Positions 20,258 through 27,990 of a stretch of 64,000 nucleotides of DNA are shown here, in pieces. The stretch is from Nocardia pseudobrasiliensis NBRC 108224. Its GTDB lineage: Bacteria; Actinomycetota; Actinomycetes; Mycobacteriales; Mycobacteriaceae. Below the pieces are notes generated by a model. That model was given only the letters and a program-made list of their open reading frames with translations, ran no database searches and was not told the origin of the DNA. The position numbers and the translations under genes were made by a program. Within the stretch, counting starts at the first letter, position 1, and every line of letters begins with the position of its first letter. Where the stretch lies: the NCBI RefSeq assembly GCF_001613105.1, contig NZ_BDBS01000001.1:124001-188000 (forward strand), written 5' to 3'.

Positions 20258-20332
20258 TCAAGCGTTGGGACGCTTGCCGTGGTTGGCCCCGTTCTTACGG
20301 CGGCTGCGCTTCTTACGACCACGCTTACCCAT
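20258..20332 (-). CDS. Ribosomal protein bL37 (24 residues)
   Basis: Very small basic protein: MGKRGRKKRSRRKNGANHG followed by KRPNA and a TGA stop. It matches the mycobacterial large-subunit protein bL37 known from ribosome structures, a peptide of 24 residues. ATG 20332 has GGGAG upstream. It lies next to rshA, its usual place as far as I remember. Small size would make most gene finders miss it. Confidence 0.85.
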   Translation of the reverse strand: MGKRGRKKRSRRKNGANHGKRPNA

Positions 20333-20468
20333 AGGTATCTCCCTTTTCTAGCCCCGGATCCGGGGTGCGAACTCGCCGCGGCGGGCTTGTTCCCGGCATG
20401 ACAGGTTACAGCCACCCGCTGCGCGCCCGGCAATCGGATGGCGGACCGGTGACCGATCGGCGTCGGGC

Positions 20469-20864
20469 CTAGCGCTGCGGCGGACCGTACTGCGCGGGCG
20501 GGTACTGCTGCTGACCGTAGGGCGGGGCCTGCGGCGGGTATTGCTGTGGCGGATAGGGCTGCTGGCCGTAGTAGGGCGCGGGCTGCGGCGGGTACTGCTG
20601 AGGTGCGTACTGCTGCTGCGGATACGGCTGTGGGGGATAGGGCTGCTGGGGATATCCGTGCGGATACTGCTGCGGCGGAGTCTGCGGCGCGGCGGCGTCG
20701 CCGTCCTCCTTACTCGTGGATCGCAGCGCCATCACCACCGCCACGATCACGATGAGCACGCAGATCGAACCCACGATCCACTTGGTGACGTCGCTGTCGC
20801 CACCGTGGATGCGCAGGCCGCGGGCCTGATGAGACTCCGCGGCCAGCAGCTGGACATGTGACAT
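20469..20864 (-). CDS. Single-pass membrane protein with Pro/Gln/Tyr-rich tail
   Basis: 131 residues. About 27 polar residues (including a HGGDSDVTK stretch), one membrane helix (WIVGSICVLIVIVAVVMAL), then a cytosolic or extracellular tail built from imperfect repeats of QQYPPQPY/QPYPPQQY type to the end. The tail is low complexity and nearly free of charge. I recognise no family. Start ATG 20864 is the best available, but no ribosome site is clear, so the N-terminus is uncertain. Confidence 0.6.
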   Translation of the reverse strand: MSHVQLLAAESHQARGLRIHGGDSDVTKWIVGSICVLIVIVAVVMALRSTSKEDGDAAAPQTPPQQYPHGYPQQPYPPQPYPQQQYAPQQYPPQPAPYYGQQPYPPQQYPPQAPPYGQQQYPPAQYGPPQR

Positions 20865-21053
20865 GAGGGTGTGTTGAGGCAAGGAACTTCCCGGAAAGAC
20901 GTATCGGACCCGAATCGGGCTGGACAGTACGGTATTTCCGGCGTCGGCGAGAGCCGTCGATAACGGGGGCATTCGCGGGTTCTGGGGCGGTGTGCTTGGC
21001 TGTACCGTCTACGGATGCGGGGCAGCACACTGCCGATTCCACGAGAGGGTGTC

Positions 21054-21269
21054 ATGGCTGAGGAAGTTCACGCCGAGATGGTGTCGACCGTCGCCGAGAT
21101 CGTCGCGCGGGAAGGCGCGCCCATCAAGGAGGGTGACACCCTCGTGATGCTGGAGTCGATGAAGATGGAGATCCCGGTCGTCGCCGAGCTGAGCGGAACG
21201 GTCACCTCGATCAACGTCAAGCCCGGCGACGTGCTGAAGAAGGGCGATCTGATCGCCGTCATCTCCTGA
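21054..21269 (+). CDS. Biotinyl/lipoyl attachment protein (TB7.3-like)
   Basis: 71-residue free-standing carrier domain. The attachment lysine is K37 in ESMKMEIPV, the standard biotin motif. In M. tuberculosis the homologue Rv3221c (TB7.3) sits at the same place between the sigH locus and pdtaS. It may serve as the carboxyl carrier for an acyl-CoA carboxylase, which is inference. ATG 21054 has GAGAGGGT upstream. Confidence 0.92.
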   Translation: MAEEVHAEMVSTVAEIVAREGAPIKEGDTLVMLESMKMEIPVVAELSGTVTSINVKPGDVLKKGDLIAVIS

Positions 21270-21335
21270 CATCCGCCCACCGGTGCACCCGAGGCGTAGG
21301 GGAGGATATTCACATCGGGTGAAGGAGCGTGGTTG

Positions 21336-22850
21336 ATGTCGACTTTGAGCGATCTGCTGGCGGAGCACACCGATCTACCGGGCGCCGCCGTGGATCATCT
21401 GCAGCGGATGGTCGGTGATTGGCAGCTGCTGTCGGATCTGTCGTTCGCGGATCTGCTGCTGTGGGTGGGTGCGGGCCCGGTCTCGGAGGGGGCCGACGTC
21501 GTCTGCGTCGCCCAGTCCCGGCCGACCACCGCCGCGACCGTGCATCCGCGGGATCTGGTCGGCTCGCTGGCCTCCAAGGAGGATCACGCGCAGGTCTTCG
21601 AGGCGCTGCTGACCGGTGAGATCGTGCGGATCGACTCCGATGTCGAATCCACCGGCGTCTATCACCCCACACCCATGCACGCGATCCGGGAGGCGATTCC
21701 GGTGCGGGTGGGTTCGGATGTGATCGCCGTACTCGGACGCGATACCGAGGTGCAGCGGACCAAGGTGCGCGGCGGTCTGGAACAGGCGTACATGTCGTGC
21801 GCGGACGATCTGTGCCAGATGATCTCCGAGGGCACCTTCCCGACGCTCGAGGATCGCACCGGCTCGCATTCCAGCCCGCGCGCCGGGGACGGCTTCATCC
21901 GCCTCGACACCGAGGGCGCGGTCGTCTACGCCAGCCCCAATGCGCTGTCGGCCTATCACCGCATGGGCCTGCAGAGCGATCTGGCGGGCCAGGATCTGGG
22001 CCAGACCACCCGTTCGCTGATCACCGATCCGTTCGACGCCCAGGAGGTCGTCAGCGATATTCAGGCCGCGCTGGCCGGAAAGTCGGGGCGGCGCATGGAG
22101 GTCGAGGCCCGCGGGGCGACCGTGCTGCTGCGGACCATCGTGCTGCGCCCGCACGGCGAACTGGCCGGGGCCGCGGTGCTGGTCCGCGACGTCACCGAGG
22201 TGAAGCGGCGCGACCGCGCGCTGCTGTCCAAGGACGCGACCATCCGCGAGATCCACCACCGGGTGAAGAACAACCTCCAGACCGTCGCCGCGCTGCTGCG
22301 CCTGCAGGCCCGCCGCACCGAGAACGAGGAGGCGCGCCTGGCCCTGACCGAATCGGTCCGCCGGGTCACCTCGATCGCGTCGGTACACGAAATGCTGTCG
22401 ATGTCGGTGGACGAAGAGGTCGATCTCGACGAGGTCGTCGATCGGCTGCTGCCGATCATGGCCGATGTCGCGACCGTGCACACCGCGCGCATCAAGGTGC
22501 GCCGCGCGGGTTCACTGGGAGTGTTCTCCGCCGAGCGTGCGACGCCACTGGTGATGGTGCTCACCGAATTGGTGCAGAACGCCATCGAGCATGCCTTCGA
22601 TGCCGGTGAAAACGGCACCGTGACAATTCGTTCCGAACGTTCGGCACGCTGGTTGGACGTGATCATCAGCGATGACGGGCGCGGTTTGCCCGATGGTTTC
22701 AGTTTGGAAGGTTCCGATCGTTTGGGACTGCAGATCGTAAGAACGCTCGTCACAGCCGAATTGGGCGGTTCGATCGGATTGCACCCCGGCGCGGATGTCG
22801 GAACCGATGCGGTCTTACGAGTTCCGTTGGGCCGTCGATCTTCTCGCTGA
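21336..22850 (+). CDS. pdtaS: Sensor histidine kinase PdtaS
   Basis: 504-residue cytosolic kinase of the HWE/HisKA_2 type. A GAF domain lies at about residues 10-140, a PAS domain at about 185-300, then the phospho-acceptor box IREIHHRVKNNLQTVAALLRL (H near 307) and the HATPase domain (ELVQNAIEHAF, DDGRGLPDG, LGLQIV). The known partner PdtaR, an RNA-binding response regulator, is not in the window. ATG 21336 has GAAGGAG 8 bases upstream. The mycobacterial homologue is Rv3220c. Confidence 0.95.
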   Translation: MSTLSDLLAEHTDLPGAAVDHLQRMVGDWQLLSDLSFADLLLWVGAGPVSEGADVVCVAQSRPTTAATVHPRDLVGSLASKEDHAQVFEALLTGEIVRIDSDVESTGVYHPTPMHAIREAIPVRVGSDVIAVLGRDTEVQRTKVRGGLEQAYMSCADDLCQMISEGTFPTLEDRTGSHSSPRAGDGFIRLDTEGAVVYASPNALSAYHRMGLQSDLAGQDLGQTTRSLITDPFDAQEVVSDIQAALAGKSGRRMEVEARGATVLLRTIVLRPHGELAGAAVLVRDVTEVKRRDRALLSKDATIREIHHRVKNNLQTVAALLRLQARRTENEEARLALTESVRRVTSIASVHEMLSMSVDEEVDLDEVVDRLLPIMADVATVHTARIKVRRAGSLGVFSAERATPLVMVLTELVQNAIEHAFDAGENGTVTIRSERSARWLDVIISDDGRGLPDGFSLEGSDRLGLQIVRTLVTAELGGSIGLHPGADVGTDAVLRVPLGRRSSR

Positions 22851-22865
22851 GTGCGAAAACAATGA

Positions 22866-22892
22866 AGCCCGGCACCTCGCGGGTGCCGGGCT
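22866..22892. terminator. Bidirectional terminator between pdtaS and whiB1
   Basis: Perfect 11-bp stem (AGCCCGGCACC / GGTGCCGGGCT) with a 5-base loop, followed by GAAAA. It separates the two convergent genes. Confidence 0.85.
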
Positions 22893-22951
22893 GAAAATGC
22901 GTTATGGCCGGGCTGTGCGGTTATCGCGTGGCCGTAACGCGCAGCGTCGTA

Positions 22952-23206
22952 CTAGACGACACTGCGGGTGCGGGTGCGCGCGTTGCGACGCTTCAGCGCC
23001 CGACGCTCGTCTTCGCTCATACCACCCCAAACGCCGGCGTCCTGTCCCGACTTCAGGGCCCAGGACAGGCACTCGGCGGTTACGGGGCAGCGGGCGCAGA
23101 CCAGCTTGGCATCGGCAATCTGCGCGAGCGCAGGACCGCTGTTACCCACCGGGAAGAACAGCTCGGGGTCCTCGTCGCGACAGATGGCCTTGTGGCGCCA
23201 GTCCAT
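22952..23206 (-). CDS. whiB1: Iron-sulfur transcription factor WhiB1
   Basis: 84 residues with four cluster cysteines (C9, C37, C40, C46), the GVWGGMSEDERRALKR turn and a basic C-terminal DNA-binding tail. In mycobacteria WhiB1 is essential, binds a nitric-oxide-sensitive [4Fe-4S] cluster and binds SigA. ATG 23206 has AAGGAG and AGAGGA upstream. A Crp-type site lies about 90 bases upstream, consistent with the known cAMP control of whiB1. Confidence 0.95.
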   Translation of the reverse strand: MDWRHKAICRDEDPELFFPVGNSGPALAQIADAKLVCARCPVTAECLSWALKSGQDAGVWGGMSEDERRALKRRNARTRTRSVV

Positions 23207-23294
23207 TCCTCTGCTCCTTTGCATGGGCGCGCTGCGGCGCCTCGGGTTAGTTGTCCGTTCACTTGTGCGACTCGAATGTTTCCGCACGGTTGCT

Positions 23295-23310
23295 TGTGAA
23301 TGCTTTCACG
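23295..23310. promoter_or_regulatory. Crp-type site upstream of whiB1
   Basis: TGTGA-N6-TCACG differs by one base from the Crp consensus TGTGA-N6-TCACA. whiB1 of M. tuberculosis is a known target of the cAMP receptor protein (Rv3676). Confidence 0.65.
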
Positions 23311-23439
23311 AACACCGTAGATGTCAATAGGTTTGTGGTGCACCGTGGGGAAGCTCACGCTGTAAGGCCCCTACATGGGGACCTGCGGAGTCCTTTGTAC
23401 TCGCTCGCGCCGGTTTTCGCAGCACAACTGCGATGTTTC

Positions 23440-24420
23440 TCAGTTGTGTCGGCCCGGATCCGATCGCGGCGCGACCACCTCGAGCACCTCCGGCACCGCC
23501 GTGAATTCCACCACGCTGCGGCGGCCGATGAAGTCGCCGTCAATTTGCAGCCCGATCGGTTGGTCGGCGGTGATCCGAACCGATGGCACATCATCGGTTC
23601 GAAACAAACTGCGTGCCTTGGGGTTTCCATCCGCGGACAGCAGTTGGCGAGCGACCCACAGTGTGGGCAGTACCCCCATCGTCCGCATGGCAAACACTCC
23701 GAGTCCGCTTTCGAATCGGGTGCCGGGGTTGGTTCGCACCGGTCGCGAGTCGAGATAAGTCCAGGGACTGGTGTTGGTCACGAACGCGTAATGCACGTCC
23801 GTGACCGGTTCGTGATCCGGAATGTCCAGGGTCAGTGTCGGTTCGCGGCGTTTGGATCGGAAGAACTGTCGGACGGTCGTGCGCAGATATCGGGCCGGGG
23901 TGGCCGGATGGCCGTTGGCGCGACTGTGATCGATGGCCTCGCACACATCGGCGTCCAGGCCCACGCCCGCGCTGAAGGTGAACCAGCGATCCTCGGCCAG
24001 ACCCAGGCCGATGCGCCGTTGGATGATCGGCGCGGACGAGGCGGTGTCCAGCGACATCAGATCGATCAGCTGATTGGTGGCCGCCACGGGATCGGGTTTG
24101 ATGCCCAGCGACCGGGCGAACACATTGGCCGAGCCGCCGGGGATGACGCCGAGCCGGGGAATCCACGCCTGTTCGTCGGCGACCTGCGGCAGCGGCAGGA
24201 ATCCGTTGATCGTCTCGTTGACCGTGCCGTCGCCGCCGTGCACGACGATCAGATCCATCTCGTTGGTCGCGGCCCACTGCGCCAACTCCGCGGCGTGCCC
24301 GCGATGCTGGGTGTGCGCGACGATCAGCTGGGTGCGGCTCTCCAGGGCATGGGCGAGCAGATCGCGGGTGGCCGGTGTGGTCGAGGTGGCGTTCGGGTTC
24401 ACGATCAACAGGGTCCGCAC
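23440..24420 (-). CDS. Diacylglycerol kinase-family lipid kinase
   Basis: 326-residue kinase of the DAGK/sphingosine-kinase fold. The glycine-rich nucleotide motif VVHGGDGTVNETI is near residue 60, followed by LGVIPGGSANVFARSLG and GVGLDADVCEAID. It phosphorylates a lipid hydroxyl, but the lipid is unknown. Start GTG 24420 follows TACGCT by 6 bases, a leaderless arrangement. It corresponds in position to Rv3218, and is divergent from the membrane gene at 24481. Confidence 0.9.
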   Translation of the reverse strand: MRTLLIVNPNATSTTPATRDLLAHALESRTQLIVAHTQHRGHAAELAQWAATNEMDLIVVHGGDGTVNETINGFLPLPQVADEQAWIPRLGVIPGGSANVFARSLGIKPDPVAATNQLIDLMSLDTASSAPIIQRRIGLGLAEDRWFTFSAGVGLDADVCEAIDHSRANGHPATPARYLRTTVRQFFRSKRREPTLTLDIPDHEPVTDVHYAFVTNTSPWTYLDSRPVRTNPGTRFESGLGVFAMRTMGVLPTLWVARQLLSADGNPKARSLFRTDDVPSVRITADQPIGLQIDGDFIGRRSVVEFTAVPEVLEVVAPRSDPGRHN

Positions 24421-24480
24421 GTGAGCAGCGTACTGGCCCGGGCATGCGACGAATTCGGACGCGGGTCTTAGGCTGGCCGG

Positions 24481-24876
24481 GTGGCGAACCAGGACATCCC
24501 CGTGACGGTGCGCGGCGCCGGCGCGGTCGCGGCGCTCGAGGGACTGACCGGCGTGATCATCGCGATCGTGCTGGTGGCCAAGGGCACTCAGGGGAACGAG
24601 AGCGCGGCCCAGGCCTACGGCACTGCGGGTTATTTCGCGATTCTGGCGGGCGCGGTGCTGGCCGCGGGCGTCGCGCTGTATTTCGGCAAGCGCTGGGGGC
24701 GGGCCATCGTGGTGCTCGCGCAGATCCTGCTGCTGCCGGTCGCGTGGTACATGTTCAGTTCGCACCGGCCCGAACTGGCCGTTCCGGTGGGTTTGGCCGC
24801 CGTGGTCACCCTCGTGCTGATCTTCTCCCCGGCCTCGAATCGCTGGATGGCCGGACTCTACGGCTCGGTCGACTGA
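24481..24876 (+). CDS. Small integral membrane protein (Rv3217c-like)
   Basis: 131 residues with four likely membrane spans (about 15-33, 48-68, 75-92, 101-118). No catalytic motif is visible; function unknown. It matches by position the Rv3217c membrane protein of mycobacteria. Start GTG 24481 follows TAGGCT by exactly 6 bases, so the mRNA is probably leaderless. Its 3' end overlaps the convergent acetyltransferase gene by 19 bases. Confidence 0.85.
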   Translation: MANQDIPVTVRGAGAVAALEGLTGVIIAIVLVAKGTQGNESAAQAYGTAGYFAILAGAVLAAGVALYFGKRWGRAIVVLAQILLLPVAWYMFSSHRPELAVPVGLAAVVTLVLIFSPASNRWMAGLYGSVD

Positions 24877-25484
24877 GCGCGCGGCGCGCGCCACATCGAC
24901 CACATGGGCGGCCCGCCCTCGGTGACGTCGAGCTGTTCGACGACCTCGAAACCGAAGCGTTCGTAGTACGGGACGTTGTCGGGCTTACTCGATTCCAGAT
25001 AGGCCGGTGATCCGGTCTCGTCGCAGTGGCGCAGCCGCTCGGTGAGCAGGACATGGCCGAAACCCTTGCCGCGGACCGCGGGCCGGGTGCCCAGGAACAT
25101 CAGATACCAGTGCGGTTCGGCCGGATGATGGGTCGCCATGCGCTCGGCCATCCGGCGCGAGGCGTTGACCCGGGTACGGAACGCGCGAATGAAACTCGGC
25201 ACCATGCGCATGCCGTCGCGATCGTCGAAGTTCCAGTGCCCGGGCGTCGTCCACATGGCCGCGCCGCCGATCGCCCCGGATTCGTCGACCGCCACCTCGA
25301 TGCGGCCGTGTTCGAGGAAGTGGTGGCGGGCCATGGTCGCGAAGACGAGACGGGACCGCTTCCGCACCGCGGCCGAGTCGCCGATGAGCCAGCCCATGAT
25401 CGGATCGTCGGCGAAGGCGAGCGCGAGTGCCCGCGACATTTCCGGAACGTCGGACGCGTTGGCAACCCGGACTGTGGGACCCAT
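24858..25484 (-). CDS. GNAT-family N-acetyltransferase
   Basis: 208-residue acetyl-CoA-dependent transferase. Acetyl-CoA binding motif A reads LGTRPAVRGKGFGHVLLTERL near residue 131, followed by AYLESSKPDNVPYYERFGFEV, the usual C-terminal strand and helix of the fold. The acceptor substrate is not evident. ATG 25484 is preceded by TATCGT at 6 bases (leaderless). It converges on the membrane gene at 24481. Confidence 0.9.
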   Translation of the reverse strand: MGPTVRVANASDVPEMSRALALAFADDPIMGWLIGDSAAVRKRSRLVFATMARHHFLEHGRIEVAVDESGAIGGAAMWTTPGHWNFDDRDGMRMVPSFIRAFRTRVNASRRMAERMATHHPAEPHWYLMFLGTRPAVRGKGFGHVLLTERLRHCDETGSPAYLESSKPDNVPYYERFGFEVVEQLDVTEGGPPMWSMWRAPRAQSTEP

Positions 25485-25615
25485 GCGCCAACGATACGGC
25501 CGCGGGCCGTCGCGGCTGTCGCCCCGAAAACCACCGTCACCCGCGCAATGGCCCCTCAGTGAGCCGTGGGCGAGTTTTTGGACGGTTGTCCACTTCGGAT
25601 ATGCGCGCGGACCTC

Positions 25616-26092
25616 TCAGGCCGTCCCGAGGCGCTTCAGCGCCTCACCGGAGAGTCGGTAACCGGTCCATTCGCTCTGCGCCTCCGCGCCCAGCGACTTG
25701 TAGAAGTCGATCGAGGGGGTGTTCCAATCCAGCACCGACCAGTCGACGCGCTGATATCCCCGGGCCACGGCCTCGCGGGCGAGTTCGGCGAGCAGGGCCC
25801 TGCCCAGTCCGAGGCCGCGCGCCTCGGGCTTGACGTAGAGGTCCTCCAGATAGATGCCGTGCGTACCGGTCCAGGTCGAATAATTCAGGAACCAGATCGC
25901 GCCCCCGAGCACCTCACCGTCCGGATCACGCTGTGCCACATGGGCGAATAGGGCCGGATTCGGGCCGAACAGCGCCGCGTGCAACTGCTCGGCGGTCAAC
26001 GCGCATTCGTGCCGTGCCTTCTCGTATTCGGCGAGGTCGTAGACGAGCTCCACCAGGGCGGGCACGTCGGCGGGGGTGGCGCGGCGAATCAT
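25616..26092 (-). CDS. GNAT-family N-acetyltransferase, diamine/spermidine type
   Basis: 158-residue transferase. IYLEDLYVKPEARGLGLGRALLAELA is the acetyl-CoA site, and VDWSVLDWNTPSIDFYKSLGA is the pattern of the spermidine/thialysine acetyltransferase (SSAT-like) group. ATG 26092 overlaps the stop of the phosphatase gene by 4 bases (ATGA), so the two are one operon. It corresponds in position to Rv3216. Confidence 0.9.
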   Translation of the reverse strand: MIRRATPADVPALVELVYDLAEYEKARHECALTAEQLHAALFGPNPALFAHVAQRDPDGEVLGGAIWFLNYSTWTGTHGIYLEDLYVKPEARGLGLGRALLAELAREAVARGYQRVDWSVLDWNTPSIDFYKSLGAEAQSEWTGYRLSGEALKRLGTA

Positions 26093-26697
26093 GGGGCGGC
26101 TCCGTCGAGTTCGGGGACGAGATTGTGGGCGAGCACCGTGCGCGCCTGATGATCGTGGCCGAGCACGCTGATCGCGCCGGTGGACAGGAAGAATCGGCGA
26201 CCCTCGCGGACGTCGAATTCGGCCCAGCGGGCGATCAGCGCGCGCGAGAAGTGGCCGTGGCCGACGAGGACGACATCGCGTTCGTCGAGGGCGGGCAGCA
26301 CCGCGGCCAGCACTCGATCGGCGCGGTCCTGCACCTGGGCGGCCGTCTCACCGCCCGGGGCCGGGTGGGTGAAGATCGTCCAGTCCGGCACGCTCTGCTG
26401 GATCTGCGGGGTGGTCAGGCCCTCGTAGTCGCCGTAATCCCATTCGACCAGATCGTCGTCGAGGCGGGGACCGGTCAGCCCGGCCAGCTGCGCGGACTGC
26501 ACGGCGCGCTGTTTGGGGCTGGTCAGCACCAGCGGATCGCGCAGCCGCAGCGTGGCGAGCACCCCCGCGGCGGCCTCGGCCTGCGCCCGTCCGAGCGGGG
26601 TGAGCGGCACATCGGTGCGACCGGTGTGCTTGCGCGCCTTGGACCACTCGGTCTCACCGTGCCGGAGCAGGACCAGCCGGAATTCCGTTTCGCCCAT
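26089..26697 (-). CDS. Histidine-phosphatase-superfamily acid phosphatase
   Basis: 202-residue phosphatase. The catalytic RHGE is at residues 12-15 (LLRHGETEWS), with the second histidine in VLVGHGHFSRAL. Its mycobacterial counterpart Rv3214 was first named a phosphoglycerate mutase (gpm2) but acts as an acid phosphatase. The phospho-substrate is not known here. It is the first gene of a pair with the acetyltransferase. Confidence 0.92.
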   Translation of the reverse strand: MGETEFRLVLLRHGETEWSKARKHTGRTDVPLTPLGRAQAEAAAGVLATLRLRDPLVLTSPKQRAVQSAQLAGLTGPRLDDDLVEWDYGDYEGLTTPQIQQSVPDWTIFTHPAPGGETAAQVQDRADRVLAAVLPALDERDVVLVGHGHFSRALIARWAEFDVREGRRFFLSTGAISVLGHDHQARTVLAHNLVPELDGAAP

Positions 26698-26752
26698 GTG
26701 CTGATCATGCCCGACGGGTATTCGGTCGTGAGCAACCGGGCGTTCGGTTCGG

Positions 26753-27973
26753 CTACTGGCCGAGGCCGTACAGCTGTCCGCCGCGCAGTTCCAGCACGGT
26801 CGGGCCGACGACCGCCAGGGAGATCGGCTCGCGGTGATAGTCGGTGCGCTGCACCGGGATTCGGTTGATCTGCGCGCCGGTCATGGGATCGAGTACGCCC
26901 AGTCCCGCGGCCGTCGGCATGAGCAGTTGGCTCGCCATCATGGTGGGACTGCCCAGTGCGTCGGGGGCGGTCCAGACCGGATCCAGCGTGCTCGCGTTCA
27001 GGGCGATCAGGGAGTTGCCGCTGAAGACGAAGAAATTCGAGCCGAGCCGGGTGGTGGCGGTCGTATCGGCCAGCGGCGCGGTGAGCCGATGCACCGCGAC
27101 GCTGTTGGCGGCCTGATCGAAGACTGCCAACTCCGGTGCGGCGGTGTCGGTTCCGGGTAGATAGAGCGCGATTCGATTGTCCGCCACCGCGATCACGCGC
27201 GCCTTGTCCGAGACCGCGCCCGGATCGGTGAGCACATGTGAGCCGTACTCCTCGGGCACGGTGTTGTCCTTGGGCGCGGGATTGAGCACGCTGAGGCGGA
27301 CGGCGGCGTCGTCGGGGCAGCGCTCGAGCACCGCCAGCCGCGAGGTGTTGGACGCGGCCGAGAGCAGTTTGCAGCCCTTGCGCGGCTGGGTCCGGACATT
27401 GACCGGCGCGTCGACGTAACCGTATTCGAGCGTGCGCACCAGATCCGGACGCCACATCTCCATCCGGTCCGGGCCGAGCGCGAGGACGTAGTTGCCATCC
27501 GCGGAAAGCCGGATCTCGCGGTCCATATAGCTGCTGCGCGCACTGCGGCGCAGGCCGGAATCGGCGGTCAGCAGGGTGGTCTGACTGCAGCCGCGGTCGT
27601 CGCGATAGGTCGCGACGACCGTGCCGAGCTGACTTTCCACCCCGCACAGCGCGATATCGCGCTGGTACTTCCACACCTGCGCGCCGGTCATCGGATCGCG
27701 GCCGGTGACCGTGCCGCCGTCGCCGGTGACGGCGAGTCCGCCGCCGATCAGCGCCCGCCCCGCCGTCGCGTCGGCGGCGTGCCACAGCTCGTGCAGCGAG
27801 GTGGGCAGGTGATCCACGGGGGTCACCGGCGGGGCCGGATGCGTGGCGGGTTCGGAGACCGTTCCCCGCGCATCACTGGTCGCCCACACGATGATCAGCG
27901 CGATCACCACCACGACGGCGATCGCGGCTGCGGCGTACAGGTCGGCGCGCGTCCGCCGTTCGGGTGCGAGCAC
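26753..27973 (-). CDS. Membrane-anchored beta-propeller-like protein (Rv3212-like)
   Basis: 406 residues: a short cytosolic start, one membrane span (YAAAAIAVVVVIALIIVWA), a Pro-rich linker, then a long extracellular part with repeated strand blocks that look like a PQQ/WD-type propeller (GGLAVTGDGGTVTGRDPMTG, MTGAQINRIPVQ). It corresponds in position to Rv3212. Cysteines at CGVES, GCSQT, GCKLL and RCPDD may form disulfides. Start GTG 27973 lies 7 bases after TACGCT. Function unknown. Confidence 0.83.
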   Translation of the reverse strand: MLAPERRTRADLYAAAAIAVVVVIALIIVWATSDARGTVSEPATHPAPPVTPVDHLPTSLHELWHAADATAGRALIGGGLAVTGDGGTVTGRDPMTGAQVWKYQRDIALCGVESQLGTVVATYRDDRGCSQTTLLTADSGLRRSARSSYMDREIRLSADGNYVLALGPDRMEMWRPDLVRTLEYGYVDAPVNVRTQPRKGCKLLSAASNTSRLAVLERCPDDAAVRLSVLNPAPKDNTVPEEYGSHVLTDPGAVSDKARVIAVADNRIALYLPGTDTAAPELAVFDQAANSVAVHRLTAPLADTTATTRLGSNFFVFSGNSLIALNASTLDPVWTAPDALGSPTMMASQLLMPTAAGLGVLDPMTGAQINRIPVQRTDYHREPISLAVVGPTVLELRGGQLYGLGQ

Positions 27974-27990
27974 GTCAGCGAGCGTAGTGC

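Noticed and set aside
20480..20690. Repeat cluster that could suggest a CRISPR or satellite
   Set aside because: The repeats are in frame and encode QQYPPQP-type residues of the membrane protein tail; spacing is irregular and there are no spacers.
24858..24876. 19-base overlap of convergent genes as an annotation error
   Set aside because: Both reading frames have clear family or leaderless-start support, so a short 3' overlap is acceptable.
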